Shown: piece after piece, positions 12,821-24,346 of the stretch
How the letters are laid out: every line of letters starts with the position of its first letter
Numbering within the stretch: the first letter of the stretch is position 1
DNA from: Metopolophium dirhodum
Lineage: Eukaryota > Arthropoda > Insecta > Hemiptera > Aphididae
Assembly: GCF_019925205.1 (NCBI RefSeq)
Contig: NC_083560.1
Coordinates: forward strand, 126,577,062 to 126,641,061
DNA: 64,000 bases
Reading direction: 5' to 3'
Made by a program: the position numbers and the translations under genes
The notes under the pieces: model-generated
The model's database searches: none
Told to the model about the DNA's origin: nothing
Seen by the model: only the letters and a program-made list of their open reading frames with translations

Positions 12821-12895
12821 ACTCAGAATTGTTTTTTATATACGATGATTTTATAAAATTGAACTCAAATTTAACACATCCATTACTGTTACCCC
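12821..12895 (-). repeat. TTCTGAGCGGAG-family repeat end
   Basis: The reverse complement reads ATGGATGTGTTAAATTTGAG, then an ATCGTATATAAAAAACAATT stretch, then CTGAGTGAAAATGG. This is the same chain as at 9707 and 60581. Confidence 0.6.
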
Positions 12896-13261
12896 TCTAG
12901 ACACCTATAACTGTTGGAGTTACAGCTTGTTGTAATTAAAAAACGAATTACAATAGATACTTGAAATGTACACCATATGTTTATTTTATAATTTTGTATT
13001 CTTGATAAGATTCTCAAAATATTTTTACCCGGTGCGAGTTGTTTACGGACATTTTCATTTTTTTTAGTTTTCTTTTTCTATAAATGTCAAAAAGATTGTA
13101 TTATCTGGGTCAAAATATTTGACAATTTAATACAAGGCTCCTCACACATTGTCTCAATATCATAAATGTTAAAAATACATTGGCATACATTTTTTTTATA
13201 AGCATTTAAAGTTAGAATTTTGACTTTAATATTCGGTTTTTTTTATTGATCTGATTTTAGT

Positions 13262-13585
13262 ATGTTTAGGTTAGGATTTTGTATTAATGGATTATATAAA
13301 TCTACCATACGTAGAATATGGCAAACTTTGTATAACTTTTATACTTTAGAATTAAATCATACACTTACATGCAAACAGCATGGTGTCCGTGATCTACCGC
13401 AGGTAGATTGCTTACCTGATAATATACTGCTGCAAATCAGAATTTTTATTCTGAACAACGGAAAAGTTAAGATTAATTTTGAACACCATACACCGCATAT
13501 TAGATAACGAATTGAGCAAAATTTGATCATATAGAGTTAGTACATTTAACGGGCTACGAAGTGCACGGGTTCAGCTACTAGCTAG
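13262..13585 (+). mobile_element. Candidate Helitron-like 3' end
   Basis: The stretch ends with ACGGGCTACGAAGTGCACGGG, TTCAGCTACTAG and CTAG before TATATAG, resembling insect Helitron 3' ends that finish in CTAG-T. Upstream, ATCTACCGCAGGTAGATTG (a palindrome around 13397-13412) and the run to 13510 look like the subterminal part of such an element. An 81-residue open frame covers part of it, but it has no similarity I recognise. The 5' end was not found. Confidence 0.35.
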
Positions 13586-14651
13586 TATATAGATAAAAAT
13601 AAGTATAGACGTTGTTGTTATTTTTGGTCATGTCGCCAGGTGTGCACTTAAGAGGCCATAACTCTGGAACCACTTATCCCACAGCGTAAAAACTTTACAG
13701 AAACCATCTACATATCAATCTTAATATGTCCTCAAATTTTTATCGAAATCGGTTTGGTGGATCTTGAGTTATAAAATGTATTCAAAATGTACACTTATTT
13801 TTATATTATATAGGTTATAGGTTATAAAATATCCTAGGCTAACAAACCGCCTCCGCTTAGAATCATTTTTCGTATATGATTGAAAATGTAATAGGAGGTT
13901 CCTCATAAGTTATTGTAAGTGGAAATTAAAAAAAAAGTTGAGCGTAATTCTACAATTTTTTTATGGACGTCTGAAGTTAGAATTTTAATAATTTTTTGCC
14001 AAAATAATACATTAATAGCTAATTATTTTGGGTTAGAAACTTATAATACATTTTCTATTTATATCTAAGATTTGAAAATTTAATACAAGATTTCACGTAC
14101 GTTTTCCAACCTAACACAAAAAATTACCGGAATATTAAATAATTTTGTATTGTTGTTTGAAGTTCAAATTTTTTCGACATTGGATATTCACATGATGCGA
14201 ATGTGAATTCGTATGATTTCTTATGAAACGATTTTCTTATAATTTTGTTATTCAAAAATTAATGACTGTAGACACTAGACGCTGACTCTTTTTTGGCTAT
14301 TTGTAGACATTTTCAATTTTTGTTTTGAATTTTGAATTTTATTGTTTTTATTCTAAAATTTCGTTAATTTTTTTTTTTTGCAAAAATTCAAAATGCTTGA
14401 CAGTTTAATACAAGGTTTATTATACAATTACAATAGTAATTTAAAAAGATTAAAAATATATAGGCGCGATTTTTTTCGATAAGTATTTAAAGTTCTAATT
14501 TTCACAAATTTCAGCATAATTCAAATTGAACACATTCCTAATGTACAGCAAAGTCATAATATATGTATATATACTCCCTTTTAAATTTTATTTGCATCCA
14601 CCATAGTTACGAGGTGGACTTGTTGACTTATCAGTTATCGCAATGAGCGTG
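13586..14651. other. Degraded dispersed-repeat sequence
   Basis: There is no gene. CTCCGCTTAGAATCATTTTTCG (about 13851) is a degraded TTCTGAGCGGAG-family end, and ATTTATAGACATTTTC-type words recur (14300, 14480). Boundaries cannot be set. Confidence 0.45.
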
Positions 14652-15277
14652 ATTGAGGGGTGGAAATCCAAATCGTACTATTGCAAAATACTGATTTTTC
14701 AGGAGAAGCGACTTTATGTATCTAAACATTTCCAATAAAAACAAACCATTTATAACCAGACAAATCATTTTGAAAAAAAGGTTTTTTTTTAAATTATTTA
14801 ATAATATATTATTTATATTTAAAACGATTCAAATGTGTTAAATATTCTAGAGTTATTTGATTTTCAACTTAATTAAAATGTTTACAATTCATTTTTAGTA
14901 CGTTTTCGAATAACACGGGTAATAATAGTACATTTTGGCATAACATAAAAAAAAGTACGTTTTGGAAATAGTTCGTTTTGATATAGTTAGGTAATGATTT
15001 GTTCCTATTCTTTTAACATGGGCAATAGTACGTAGTTTTTGAGTATAACTGGCAAAAGTACGTTTTGATTTTCTAAATATCACTTTTATGTATCTATGGA
15101 AAAGGTTCGTTCTGCATTAATCAGTCATTTTGAATCACAAATTTGACCAGGATATAGTACGTTTTGATCTATTCTGACGACGCCAATCGATATTTTTTCC
15201 ATGAGAATCGACATGGTGCACCTACCGCGATTTTGTCAATTTTTGCAAAAGTACGTTTTGGATTTCCACCCCTCAAT
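14652..15277. mobile_element. Foldback/MITE with about 36-bp terminal inverted repeats and AGTACGTTTTG motif array
   Basis: The left arm at 14652 (ATTGAGGGGTGGAAATCC, then AAATCGTACTATTGCAAAA) is the reverse complement, with two or three mismatches, of the right arm ending at 15277 (TTTTGCAAAAGTACGTTTTG, then GATTTCCACCCCTCAAT). Inside, between 14898 and 15260, the word AGTACGTTTTG or a close variant recurs about nine times. There is no open frame for a transposase. I did not find a convincing target-site duplication, so the superfamily is open. Confidence 0.7.
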
Positions 15278-15299
15278 TTGGGTGATAGTAGTTTGCTGA

Positions 15300-15660
15300 A
15301 AACGACGCGGGGCGTATTGGTCTACTTTTTTACTCGGTTTTTCATATTTTGATGTTGTTGGAACGTTGCAGGGACGTTGTAGGGACGGTGCTGGGACTGT
15401 ACAGAAACCGTGACGGAGGCCGATCAGAGCGCATGTAACAGGAGCGTATGCTGTATCGCGACGGCCGCCGAACGAGTGTCTACAACTACTGCCGCCGCCG
15501 TCACAATCACTGGCACCGAAATCGAAGAACAGTAGCGAGTAGTGCGTGCGACCCTGGTACACGGAGTCCGCAACGTATCCAAACGGACACACACTTTAAA
15601 CAAGCAGTACCTCAAAAACAGTATTGCCAAAAATCGAAATGTCTGCAAAATTAGTCTTAC
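15300..15660. other. GC/CpG-rich patch of unknown role
   Basis: This patch is clearly richer in GC and CpG than its surroundings (for example CGCGACGGCCGCCGAACG near 15458 and GCCGCCGCCGTCAC near 15492). Open frames of 60-118 residues exist on both strands, but none resembles a protein I know, and CpG-rich short patches give such frames by chance. It could be an exon, a promoter-proximal region or part of a repeat adjoining the 14652-15277 element. Confidence 0.35.
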
Positions 15661-17439
15661 GAATTCTTTGTTTTTGACATTGAAATCATTATTTTGACTG
15701 ACTTTTTTTTGTATTTTAGCTTATTTATAGGCTCATTTGATTACTTTGAAAGTTTTTTTTTTTTTGCACTTGATCAATTATTTTCATTTTTTTCCGTTTT
15801 CAAACTGTATTTTTAGTGCAGAGCCAGTGCAATGGCGTATAAGAAGAAAAATGAACCTTAAAAAAATGGAGTAAGACGTGACATTGTGACAATAGTCAGT
15901 GAAGACAGCAACCTTACAGTCTGTTCTTATTGTCTCGCTTCAATTTATCACAAAATCGGTCGATTGTTTTTCTTGATAATATTATATAAACATAAACCCC
16001 AATAATTATACGGTTTGCCTCTAATATTTTTAACTGTCACCTATTTATTAATAAATTGTGTTTCTGTAAGTCTATACAGCTTAAGCATAAGTCTGGAAGA
16101 GCGTCATGCACTACTCATATAATATATTATTAATTATTATAAGTGATCGTGCTCACAATTGTTCATAGTGCCATCATTATTAAAGTGATTCGGCTTGACT
16201 TTCGTTATGACATAATATTTGCATGTACACCGCAAACAGTTAATATTAAACCAGCACAATGTTACTCGATGTCTTGTGAAATTTATGAAATATTTGCACT
16301 TTACTCGTATGAAACAATATGTACTTACTATGTACAGAATAAACACAAATTGTGTAAAGTAAACATTGGACTAAGTTAAAAAAAAGTACGTATACGTACA
16401 CCTGGTATACCTTAGGTGTACCTGAAAAATAAAATTTAAGAAAGAAACATTAAAATTTTTATTTTCGTTTTAATACTATTTTTATTATTATTGATGTATA
16501 CACGTATAGAAGTATAATGGTACAATATATCATAATTTATAATATGGTCGATATCATGTGACCATTGCACAGGAATTAGGTAATGGCCGCGGCTGTTCCT
16601 TCATTTAAAATAATTCTAATTCTAATTTTAGACACTGATGAACAAATATAAAAAATGTCAACAAAATGTGTTTGATTCCAATCATATAAGATAATATACG
16701 TAAAAATAGCAAACATTTTAGCATTACAATTCGAAATGACCTAAATAGAAACACTTAGACCACTTAGAACCGTAATAAGATTAGCAAAATAACATTTCGT
16801 ATACGACATGACGGAAGTGTATAACAATTAATGCGAATCTTATTTTTGAATTTCTAAAAATTACCACAAAAATACATATTTTTGAACCCTGTCGGTAAGT
16901 GTTTTGAAAAAGCTCACGACACGACACACCTACTTAATCGTAGTAGGTAATTTGAACTCTGTAAATCGTAAATGATTATACTAACAGTTACATAAATACC
17001 AGGTATTTCATATTTTATAATATACTTAACGTTAAACAGCTTAAAACAAGTTTAAATTAATGTCAACAATTTTCCAGTTCAAAATAGAATTTAAAATAGA
17101 ATTCCTTACATATAGAACGCATCATAATTAGTTTTTTCATGATTTTGAATATTTTATACTCGGAGTTGTTATACTTCAATTTTTGTACGTGATCACAGTG
17201 TACCAGAAAAATATACATATTTATATTTTTGTGGCAGGGGAAAGAGTGGTAACATAATTATTAACCTTCTATAGTTTTATTAAAAAAAAACATTAAAGTT
17301 AAAATAATTTTAATCGTTAATTGAACTTGAGATAGTTATTATAATATATTATGGTTTGTATGATAAAAAAGTAGATCAGCGCATTTCGGTGGTGGATGTT
17401 TGTCCATCGTCCATTCAGGCCTCGGACAGGATAGTGTAA
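15661..17439. other. AT-rich intergenic sequence, no gene seen
   Basis: Only short open frames are present, with no recognisable motifs. ATGGCCGCGGCTGTTCCTTC near 16582 is an isolated GC-richer word. Nothing else can be supported. Confidence 0.45.
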
Positions 17440-18182
17440 TTCTACTGTATTCGATTTGAATGCAATGATTGCATTCGATAAAAAACGATTCTGAGTGGAC
17501 GAGGGAATCTTTTTATTTAATTTTATTCGTTTCTATGGTGATAAACAAAGCGTTTTAAGAACAGCTTAAGAACGATTTACATAAATAGGTAATATATATA
17601 ATTATAATTATAATTTATAATAAGGAAATATCATAAAAATGAAAAAAAATATAAAAGAAAAGAAAAAGCTCATAAGTCGCTAAATTTTTTTGAAAATTTT
17701 ACCATTTCTAGGTAAAGCTAATATAAGTAAACAACCCAAATTTCAAATTTTTACGAATGTTTTTAACCGAATTACAACAAAAAAACTCCCAAAATTAAAA
17801 TATCTATAAATAGCTCAAAAATGGCTAAAATGTTCCAAACTTTAAACATAAGGAACAAAATCCAAAATACAACACAAAATATCTCTTGATATTTTTCATT
17901 TGAAGCAATATTTCTGGTAGAAAACGTCGTCCGTAATTATTTAATATTATAAAATCGTGAAATCGTACGTTTTTCCTCCTTTAACGGCTTTTATTTCGAG
18001 TAGCGTTTCGAAAATCGAAAAATGACCTCTCTAAAATACCAGCTCAAGAACATTACCTTTCAGAAAAGATGCTATACTTGATACTTTTGAGCAAGTTTAG
18101 AGGGAGAAAAAGTGTTAACAGAATAAAAAAGAAATAAACATCATTGTAAAACCATTACATTCTTCGCTCCGCTCAGAATCTA
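17440..18182 (-). repeat. TTCTGAGCGGAG-family repeat, longest copy in the window
   Basis: The inner ends are inverted: GATTCTGAGTGGACGAG at 17487 and the reverse complement GATTCTGAGCGGAGCGAAG ending at 18180. The left end also carries the TTTGAATGCAATGATTGCAT / CGATAAAAAACGATTCTGAG chain shared with 9707, 23465 and 60581. About 690 bp lie between the inverted ends, with no coding frame; the interior has words such as CAGAAAAGATGCTATACTTG also present in the shorter copy at 23460-23805. It is probably a non-autonomous DNA element. Confidence 0.6.
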
Positions 18183-18518
18183 AAACATAATGTTTATTAT
18201 CTCCGGCCACACACCATTTTTAAATCATAATATTATGTCACACATTCATTTTTATATATTATTATAGAAAATCTAAGTTCCTTTTTTTACATTATTAGCA
18301 AACATATAAATTACTTAAACCATTATATTATACTTCTGTGTTAAAAAATGCAAAACCAACCAAAAGTCCTCCACATGTACCGTAACCAGGTTTTTAGCCA
18401 AAAATCGTTTAGATTAAGAGTATTCAATATTCATATTATTTAATATTTGTTATTACATAATATTATAAACATATAATTAATGGTAATTAAATCTTTTTAA
18501 ACTAACGTGTGAGAACAA

Positions 18519-18628
18519 GTGAATTAGTGTAACACAACAATCATTGATTTTGTTAATTTATATGATACGAGAACAAACCGAATAATTAGGTACTTGTGGA
18601 AGTAAGCGATGTGTCGTATAGCCGTCAA
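18519..18628 (+). repeat. Direct repeat, left copy
   Basis: GTGTAACACAACAATCATTG, then GAACAAACCGAATAATTAGG, then TACTTGTGGAAGTA, then GATGTGTCGTATAGCCGTC align with 19477-19588 in the same orientation at roughly 75-80 % identity by eye. Confidence 0.5.
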
Positions 18629-18629
18629 A

Positions 18630-18995
18630 ACGTAGTCCTTTAGCAATAAAGTATGATACAAATTAGTATAAAAGCTACGCGCCCAAAGCATACATGATGA
18701 TCTTAAAGCTGCAAATATTAATTTTCTCCTCGTTTGAGCTCAGATTAGGTAGCTGAGGTAACTTATAAAATATATACTTAAGTTACATTTTAATTTTATC
18801 ATGCTAAGTCACGATACTTGGTAGGTAATAGGTACATAATAGGTACCTAAGTAGGTAAGTAGGTACTACTCTGGGTAAACTATTTTGGTTATAGGTATTT
18901 GGTTGTCATGTTTTACAAGTGGACTGTAGATTTTCTACATTATACTTATACTTTTCTAAAGTGGCATATAAGATTGTATTACCTAGATCAGCGAT
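18630..18995 (-). mobile_element. RS unit, copy 4 (upstream part only)
   Basis: ACAAATTAGTATAAAAGCT (near 18658), CATGCTAAGTCACGATACTT (near 18800) and the AAGTGGCATATAAGATTGTA / TACCTAGATCAGCGATGAC end (near 18960) are the reverse complements of the 5' flank shared by copies 1-3. No trace of the Arg/Ser coding part follows, so this is either a truncated copy or evidence that the flank spreads independently of the ORF. Confidence 0.55.
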
Positions 18996-19123
18996 GACAA
19001 ATTTTTCTATCATTATATTATTATACTCGACAAAAACTGTTGTTTACGTCATACAAACGTGCGACCTAGGAAATTTTCGTTCACTAGTTTCAATAGGGTG
19101 CTGTCAGTTTTGATATTACAATG

Positions 19124-19318
19124 AATTGACTTATTATAAAACTTTTAAGTAACAACATTACCTATGTTCTCTTGTTGGTTTAAGTGAGTTATGAGTATGT
19201 AAAACAATACTATTTTAAAATGCTTATAATTCACTTAAACGTTAAAATATCGTAAAAAACCAGAGAGAGAACAAAGATAATGTTGTTACGTAAAAGTTTA
19301 ATAATAGGTAAGTCAATC
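19124..19318. repeat. Long imperfect inverted repeat (foldback)
   Basis: The left arm from 19126 (TTGACTTATTATAAAACTTT, then AAGTAACAACATTACCTATG) pairs with the right arm ending about 19317 (AGATAATGTTGTTACGTAAA, then AGTTTAATAATAGGTAAGTC). The arms are about 75-95 nt with few mismatches and a short AT-rich centre. A transcript would form a long hairpin. I could not confirm a target duplication. Confidence 0.65.
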
Positions 19319-19476
19319 CACTGCAAAATTTACTATGTTATCCGTCTATAAGATGGAGACTATACTTGCGTGTGCCGGTTGCGACTTCTTAAGATGCTCT
19401 CAAAATGTTTTCACGTGCTTTGCGTGATCTGCCATCCCTGTAAAAATCTATCACCACAAAGCCGGCATGTAAATAC

Positions 19477-19588
19477 TGTGAATTACCTTAACACAATGAT
19501 CATAGATTTTATCCTTTTATATGACATAGAAACAATACAAATTATTAGGTACTTATGGCAGTATACGACGTTTCGTATCGTCGTGGAA
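19477..19588 (+). repeat. Direct repeat, right copy
   Basis: This is the partner of 18519-18628. The two copies bracket the RS copy 4 fragment and the foldback. It overlaps a 115-residue open frame (19370-19717) that has no motif I recognise. Confidence 0.5.
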
Positions 19589-19599
19589 AAAGTAACCGA

Positions 19600-22500
19600 T
19601 CGATCACTTAAGACGTTGTTTTTCTGTCAATATGAAGATATTGTAAATTTTTTTTTAAAACTATTAAATAGCATAATATACATTTTAGCTTATGTAAAGT
19701 ACCTATGTAAAAACTGAATTTTTCTACGTCAATAGAGTATGAATTGTGGGCGTTATATATTTCATCAGTTCTGCAGACTGACGATGAAAGCCAAGCTCAT
19801 AGTTTAATAGGATTTTTTTTAACGAGAACTCATTGCCAATTTTAAGCCATAACCTTGTTTACAGAAATTGTGCAAAAAAAAATATAAATCCGACAATATT
19901 AACCAAGTAATTCAGAAATGCTGAGTATTTATTTAATTTTTCAGACCACTCGATCCTCACTCGAGTGATCATTATTATTTGAACGTGCTCCTCTTCCTCT
20001 ATGCATGCCTACTACTTGAACTTTATAGACGTATTTTTTGTTTTATTCATAAAACATTGAAATAATATAAAAACATAAAATAATGAAATGTACAAAAAAA
20101 AAGGTCCAAAAACCACTCGTTTATTAACTACTGATTATAATATATATTATTTATACTGAAGTGAGAATTATATTACAAGTAAAATATATATTTTATTATA
20201 ATTTTTACTAGGTAGCTATAAATATATGTAGTGTATAATATATATAGATAGTAAAAACCATTTAAAACAGGGATGGAAAACTTTTTAATTTTTTCGCTTT
20301 TGTATTTGAGTATTACGTTTTTGATTAACGTTTTCATAAACGTTATTTTTCTATATTATTGTTTCCAAATAACGTTTTAAATAATTTTTTTAAAATTTTT
20401 TTTTTTGTACGTACATATCTTCTTTTAACTTATAATAGTAACGCGCAATACAGGAATACACTTAGAAGTTAAAATGTATTATTCTTAATATTTAAATTTT
20501 AAATCAAAATAATAATTTATAATATGAAAATTAGAAAATTTCAAATTAAAAGGTTTTTAAATTTTAAAAGTGCTTAGGTAAAGACTAAATATGTAAAGTG
20601 AAACACTATTTCAGATTTCTAGAGTAAATAACTAAATAATAAAAAATCTTGAACACATCTAAGAATCAAAATAAAAAATATTAAATAACATAATATTATT
20701 TATTTGAATTACTGCTATAATAGTTCAGACTTAAAGACGACGTGATTCACCTCACCTCTCTCAATTATATCCATATCAATAATTCCATTTAGTGCAATTA
20801 TTTTTATTCAGTTGAGTACTTTTTAACACTGGCTGATTTGAACTAGAAATAGAATTCATATCATGAAACTATAGATAGCATCGCATTCATAGCATGACTT
20901 AGATTGTTAATTTCTTGTAAAGTACCTAGTTTTATTTTTTTTTTAATACTATAGTATGTACTATATTATACAGAAATAGGGGTCATTCTAAGTCCTCTTA
21001 AACACATCCTAAGGTATGTTAGATAATTTTAAAATTATACAAATTGTATTATAACTAAAACCGTATAAATAACCTTTATTATAATACATTATTTAATTTA
21101 TGAGCTAAAAAATACGTTATAAACATACTCCCTGCAGGCTCAAGGAATATATTGGTATAATTCTATACGATATTTAACGCAAGTAGAGAGCCACCATAAA
21201 ATGGTCTTTAAAAGTGGCGTTTTCTACTTTTAAAAGATGTTGTATAATATCCAGGTGAACAAAGTCAACTTTAAATTAATTTCAGATGCTTATCAGAAAT
21301 GTTGATTAATTATAAAGCAAGATTGAAATAAATTTAAAAAGTTGTATTCCATACACGTCGATCGCTATTCCGACATTCAATAATCAACAGACACAATTAA
21401 AATAGAACACTTTGTTGCTTATTGTTCTACTAAAACCACATAAGGCGACCACTGCTAAAGAAATTGAAAGAACTAAGAAAATACAATTTAACCTAGTTTC
21501 TATTTTGCTACTTCTTATTTATATATACTACAGCTGAATGACTAAGACTTAATAACATAAATAATTTTAAGTGTATATAAGTTGTATAATACATTGCATA
21601 AATATTTTCTTAATCTATTTTATAGTTTAAATATTAATAATATTTATGTTTTTATATTTTATTATGCTTGACACAATAGTTTTAACTGTACCTATTACTT
21701 ACCTAGGTACTAACAACTCGTAGAACTCGTGTATCCAGTAGAACGACCGTAAATATGTGTAACTTTTGAGATAAGCTAACTATTTTTAATATACTGGTAT
21801 TTGGTGGATAACATTTTTTATTTTACTTATTGTATTAGGTTTAAAAATTAAAAATATTAATGTAAGGAATTTAAAATATGCGGATGGTTAATGCGATTAA
21901 TGCAGATCATATATGTTAAATTATTAATTATATTTTTATAAACATATTTAAAATTTAAATAAAATATAAATCCATATTTTATAAACTAAATTAAAACAAG
22001 TATAGTTTTTAATAATATTTCACATAAAATAAAATAAAATAAAAGTGAAACCAATATTAATATACCTACAAAACTTAAAAATCATTAACTTTTGCAAATA
22101 TAATATTGTATTCAGCATTTATACATTTTAAAACTGGAATTTCCATTGGATAAGAAATTAAATATGAAAAAAAAATTTAAATCAAAATTACATATAAACG
22201 AACTAGTCTACGATTTGTAATAAAAATATAAATAAAAATATAATACAAGATCGTATACAATTATTATTAGAGGGTTTATCTTTACATATTCAATGAAAAA
22301 AAATATTTTTAAAACATTCTATTGACTTTTTTAATTTTTAAAATTGTTTAATTTTAATGACAACATTCATTTTTTCTTGCTTATTTCAAATTCAGAATAT
22401 TTTTTGTAGTAATTGGATTGTACGATAGTAAGTAAACATTTCTAGTTGGGTTGTCGTTCCAAATGTATTAATTATTTGATTAAGAATATTTCCACCAAAA

Positions 22501-22635
22501 CGTTGACACTGTAGAACATATAGGAGTGCGGGATCTGAGCCTCTTTTCCAAAAATAAACTGATCAGAAACATGACAAAAATATTATATACTATAAAAATA
22601 CATTTTTAGGATTTCAGCAAAACAACACCTATATA
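19600..22635. other. AT-rich intergenic sequence, no gene seen
   Basis: No coding remnant was found. CAGGGATGGAAAACTTTTTA at about 20270 looks like a hAT-type end, followed by several AACGTTATT/AAACGTT words, but the opposite end was not found. The rest is A/T runs. Confidence 0.4.
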
Positions 22636-23459
22636 GTGTCTATAAACGTTGTGTGCTCCAAAGTCATTTTCGAAAACTTTTACCGCGTCGGACTTAGAAC
22701 CAAATTCATACGGTCATATCACGACTCCAAAAAACACATGGCCACCATGGAGATGATGCCACGTAATGGCCTTGAAGCAACTAAAACACCTATATGGTGC
22801 GTAGCAGCAGCATGTACAGACATCTTTATTAAATGTAGGCACAGTGTATAAAATTGCGTCCACAATAATTTAAATTGTTTAATAATTTACACCACAAATA
22901 TAAGTTGCAGCGCAAATAAACTATTGTCTAACGGATCGTGTGCATAGCCCCCTGACTAAAATTTATCCCCCCAAAATTAACCATTTTTAATTTAGATATA
23001 AGCCTTCTATGGGTTATTTTAAATAAATAGTTTTGTTAGCTCCCCCAGAATTTTTACCCTAGTTGCATTTATAATCGTGTGTTACAAACCACCCCCGAGT
23101 CACAGGCCTCGCCACGTCCCGGAGGAGTACCGTTGTCTGTGGCTCTGAGAAACACATTGTCTGTCTGGATGTCAGTAAGACACATATGATTTGAACATCT
23201 ATGAAATCAATAACAGCATTAACCGAAAAAAACCTTTGGATTCTATATAAATGACAACCAGCATTTTTTCAAGCAGGGTGGGTCCCCGTATACTTGTGTA
23301 AAAGTGAGCCGCCCAGGGACGCCTGACAGCAGTGAAACATCGAAATTATTTTATATATAGAATATATGCAAATAAATTATAGGATAGTTTATTAAAGAAA
23401 ATAAACATCACAGAATCAATAACAAAAAAGGTGGACAAGTGGGTACCACTCTGCTGTAC

Positions 23460-23805
23460 AGTAGTTGTAATGGATGTGTTATATTTGAATACAATGATAA
23501 ACCATTGTATACGAAAAACAATTCTGATTGGTTTAGCGTAGTCCTATAATATTATTATTTTTTATTCGTCGATATGGTGAAAACAAAGCGTTAGAAATTA
23601 AAATCCCATTTTTAGCAGTTTTTCGTAATTTGTCGGTAGTTTTTCTCGACGCTTTCTAAAACTATATGGAATTTTCAATTTTGAACTCCCAAAAGTATCA
23701 ACTAGGTTCATTTTTCTATCAGAAAAGATGCTGATCTCAAAAATCGAACACACATCATTATAATATAACCAATACATTTTTTGCTCCGTTCAGAATCTAA
23801 TATTT
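23460..23805 (-). repeat. TTCTGAGCGGAG-family repeat inserted in RS copy 2
   Basis: The ends are AATGGATGTGTTATATTTGA (23470) with ACGAAAAACAATTCTGATTG on the left and TTTTTGCTCCGTTCAGAATC on the right. It is shorter than the 17440 copy (about 345 bp). Copy 3 lacks this block at the equivalent position, so it was inserted in copy 2 after duplication or lost from copy 3. Confidence 0.6.
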
Positions 23806-24238
23806 AGATTTTTTTAGGAAAAATTATTTTTTAATTTAAAGGTGCATTAGATAGAAATGGTATTTACGTATTAGTAATAACAATACGATCCAAGTGGGGA
23901 AATGCAGACCTAGGACCACCTCTTGGTTGCGCAACTGATAAGTTCGTATGCACAGCACACAAGGTTTCCTAAAATTAAATTGCACGCATTCTGATAAAAT
24001 ACAACGTTGTACTGAAACTTTTGCATTATTAAAACGAATACGTTAAAGATTTAAAAAAATTTGGACATAATAGTAAAACATCGTTAAATAAGTCAATATT
24101 AAACGAATCAGCGTTAAACGAGGACCTGAGACTAGACTAGACTAGTCTGTTACCTAAATTATCCGTTTTATGCATAATCGAAACGTGGGGATAACTATAC
24201 ACGATTTGGTATTTTTTTCGTTGTTGAAAATTTGGATG

Positions 24239-24244
24239 TTTATT
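24239..24244 (-). promoter_or_regulatory. Polyadenylation signal AATAAA of RS copy 2
   Basis: On the minus strand AATCGTAAATAAACATCC follows the ORF end by about 100 bp. The same context occurs in copies 1 and 3. Confidence 0.45.
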
Positions 24245-24346
24245 TACGATTAAATAAGTGTGAACAATATACACGAGTCGGAAGGGTTGCGTTCTTCAAA
24301 TTAGACAGAAGACGGACAGGATAGCCGAGCTCTATATATAGGCATC

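Noticed and set aside
13262..13507. 81-codon frame
   Set aside because: It falls inside a candidate Helitron-like end and has no similarity I recognise.
16137..16379. Overlapping plus and minus frames of about 70-78 codons
   Set aside because: AT-rich chance frames without motifs.
19370..19717. 115-codon frame
   Set aside because: It spans a direct-repeat copy and AT-rich sequence; no conserved counterpart frame in the left repeat copy.
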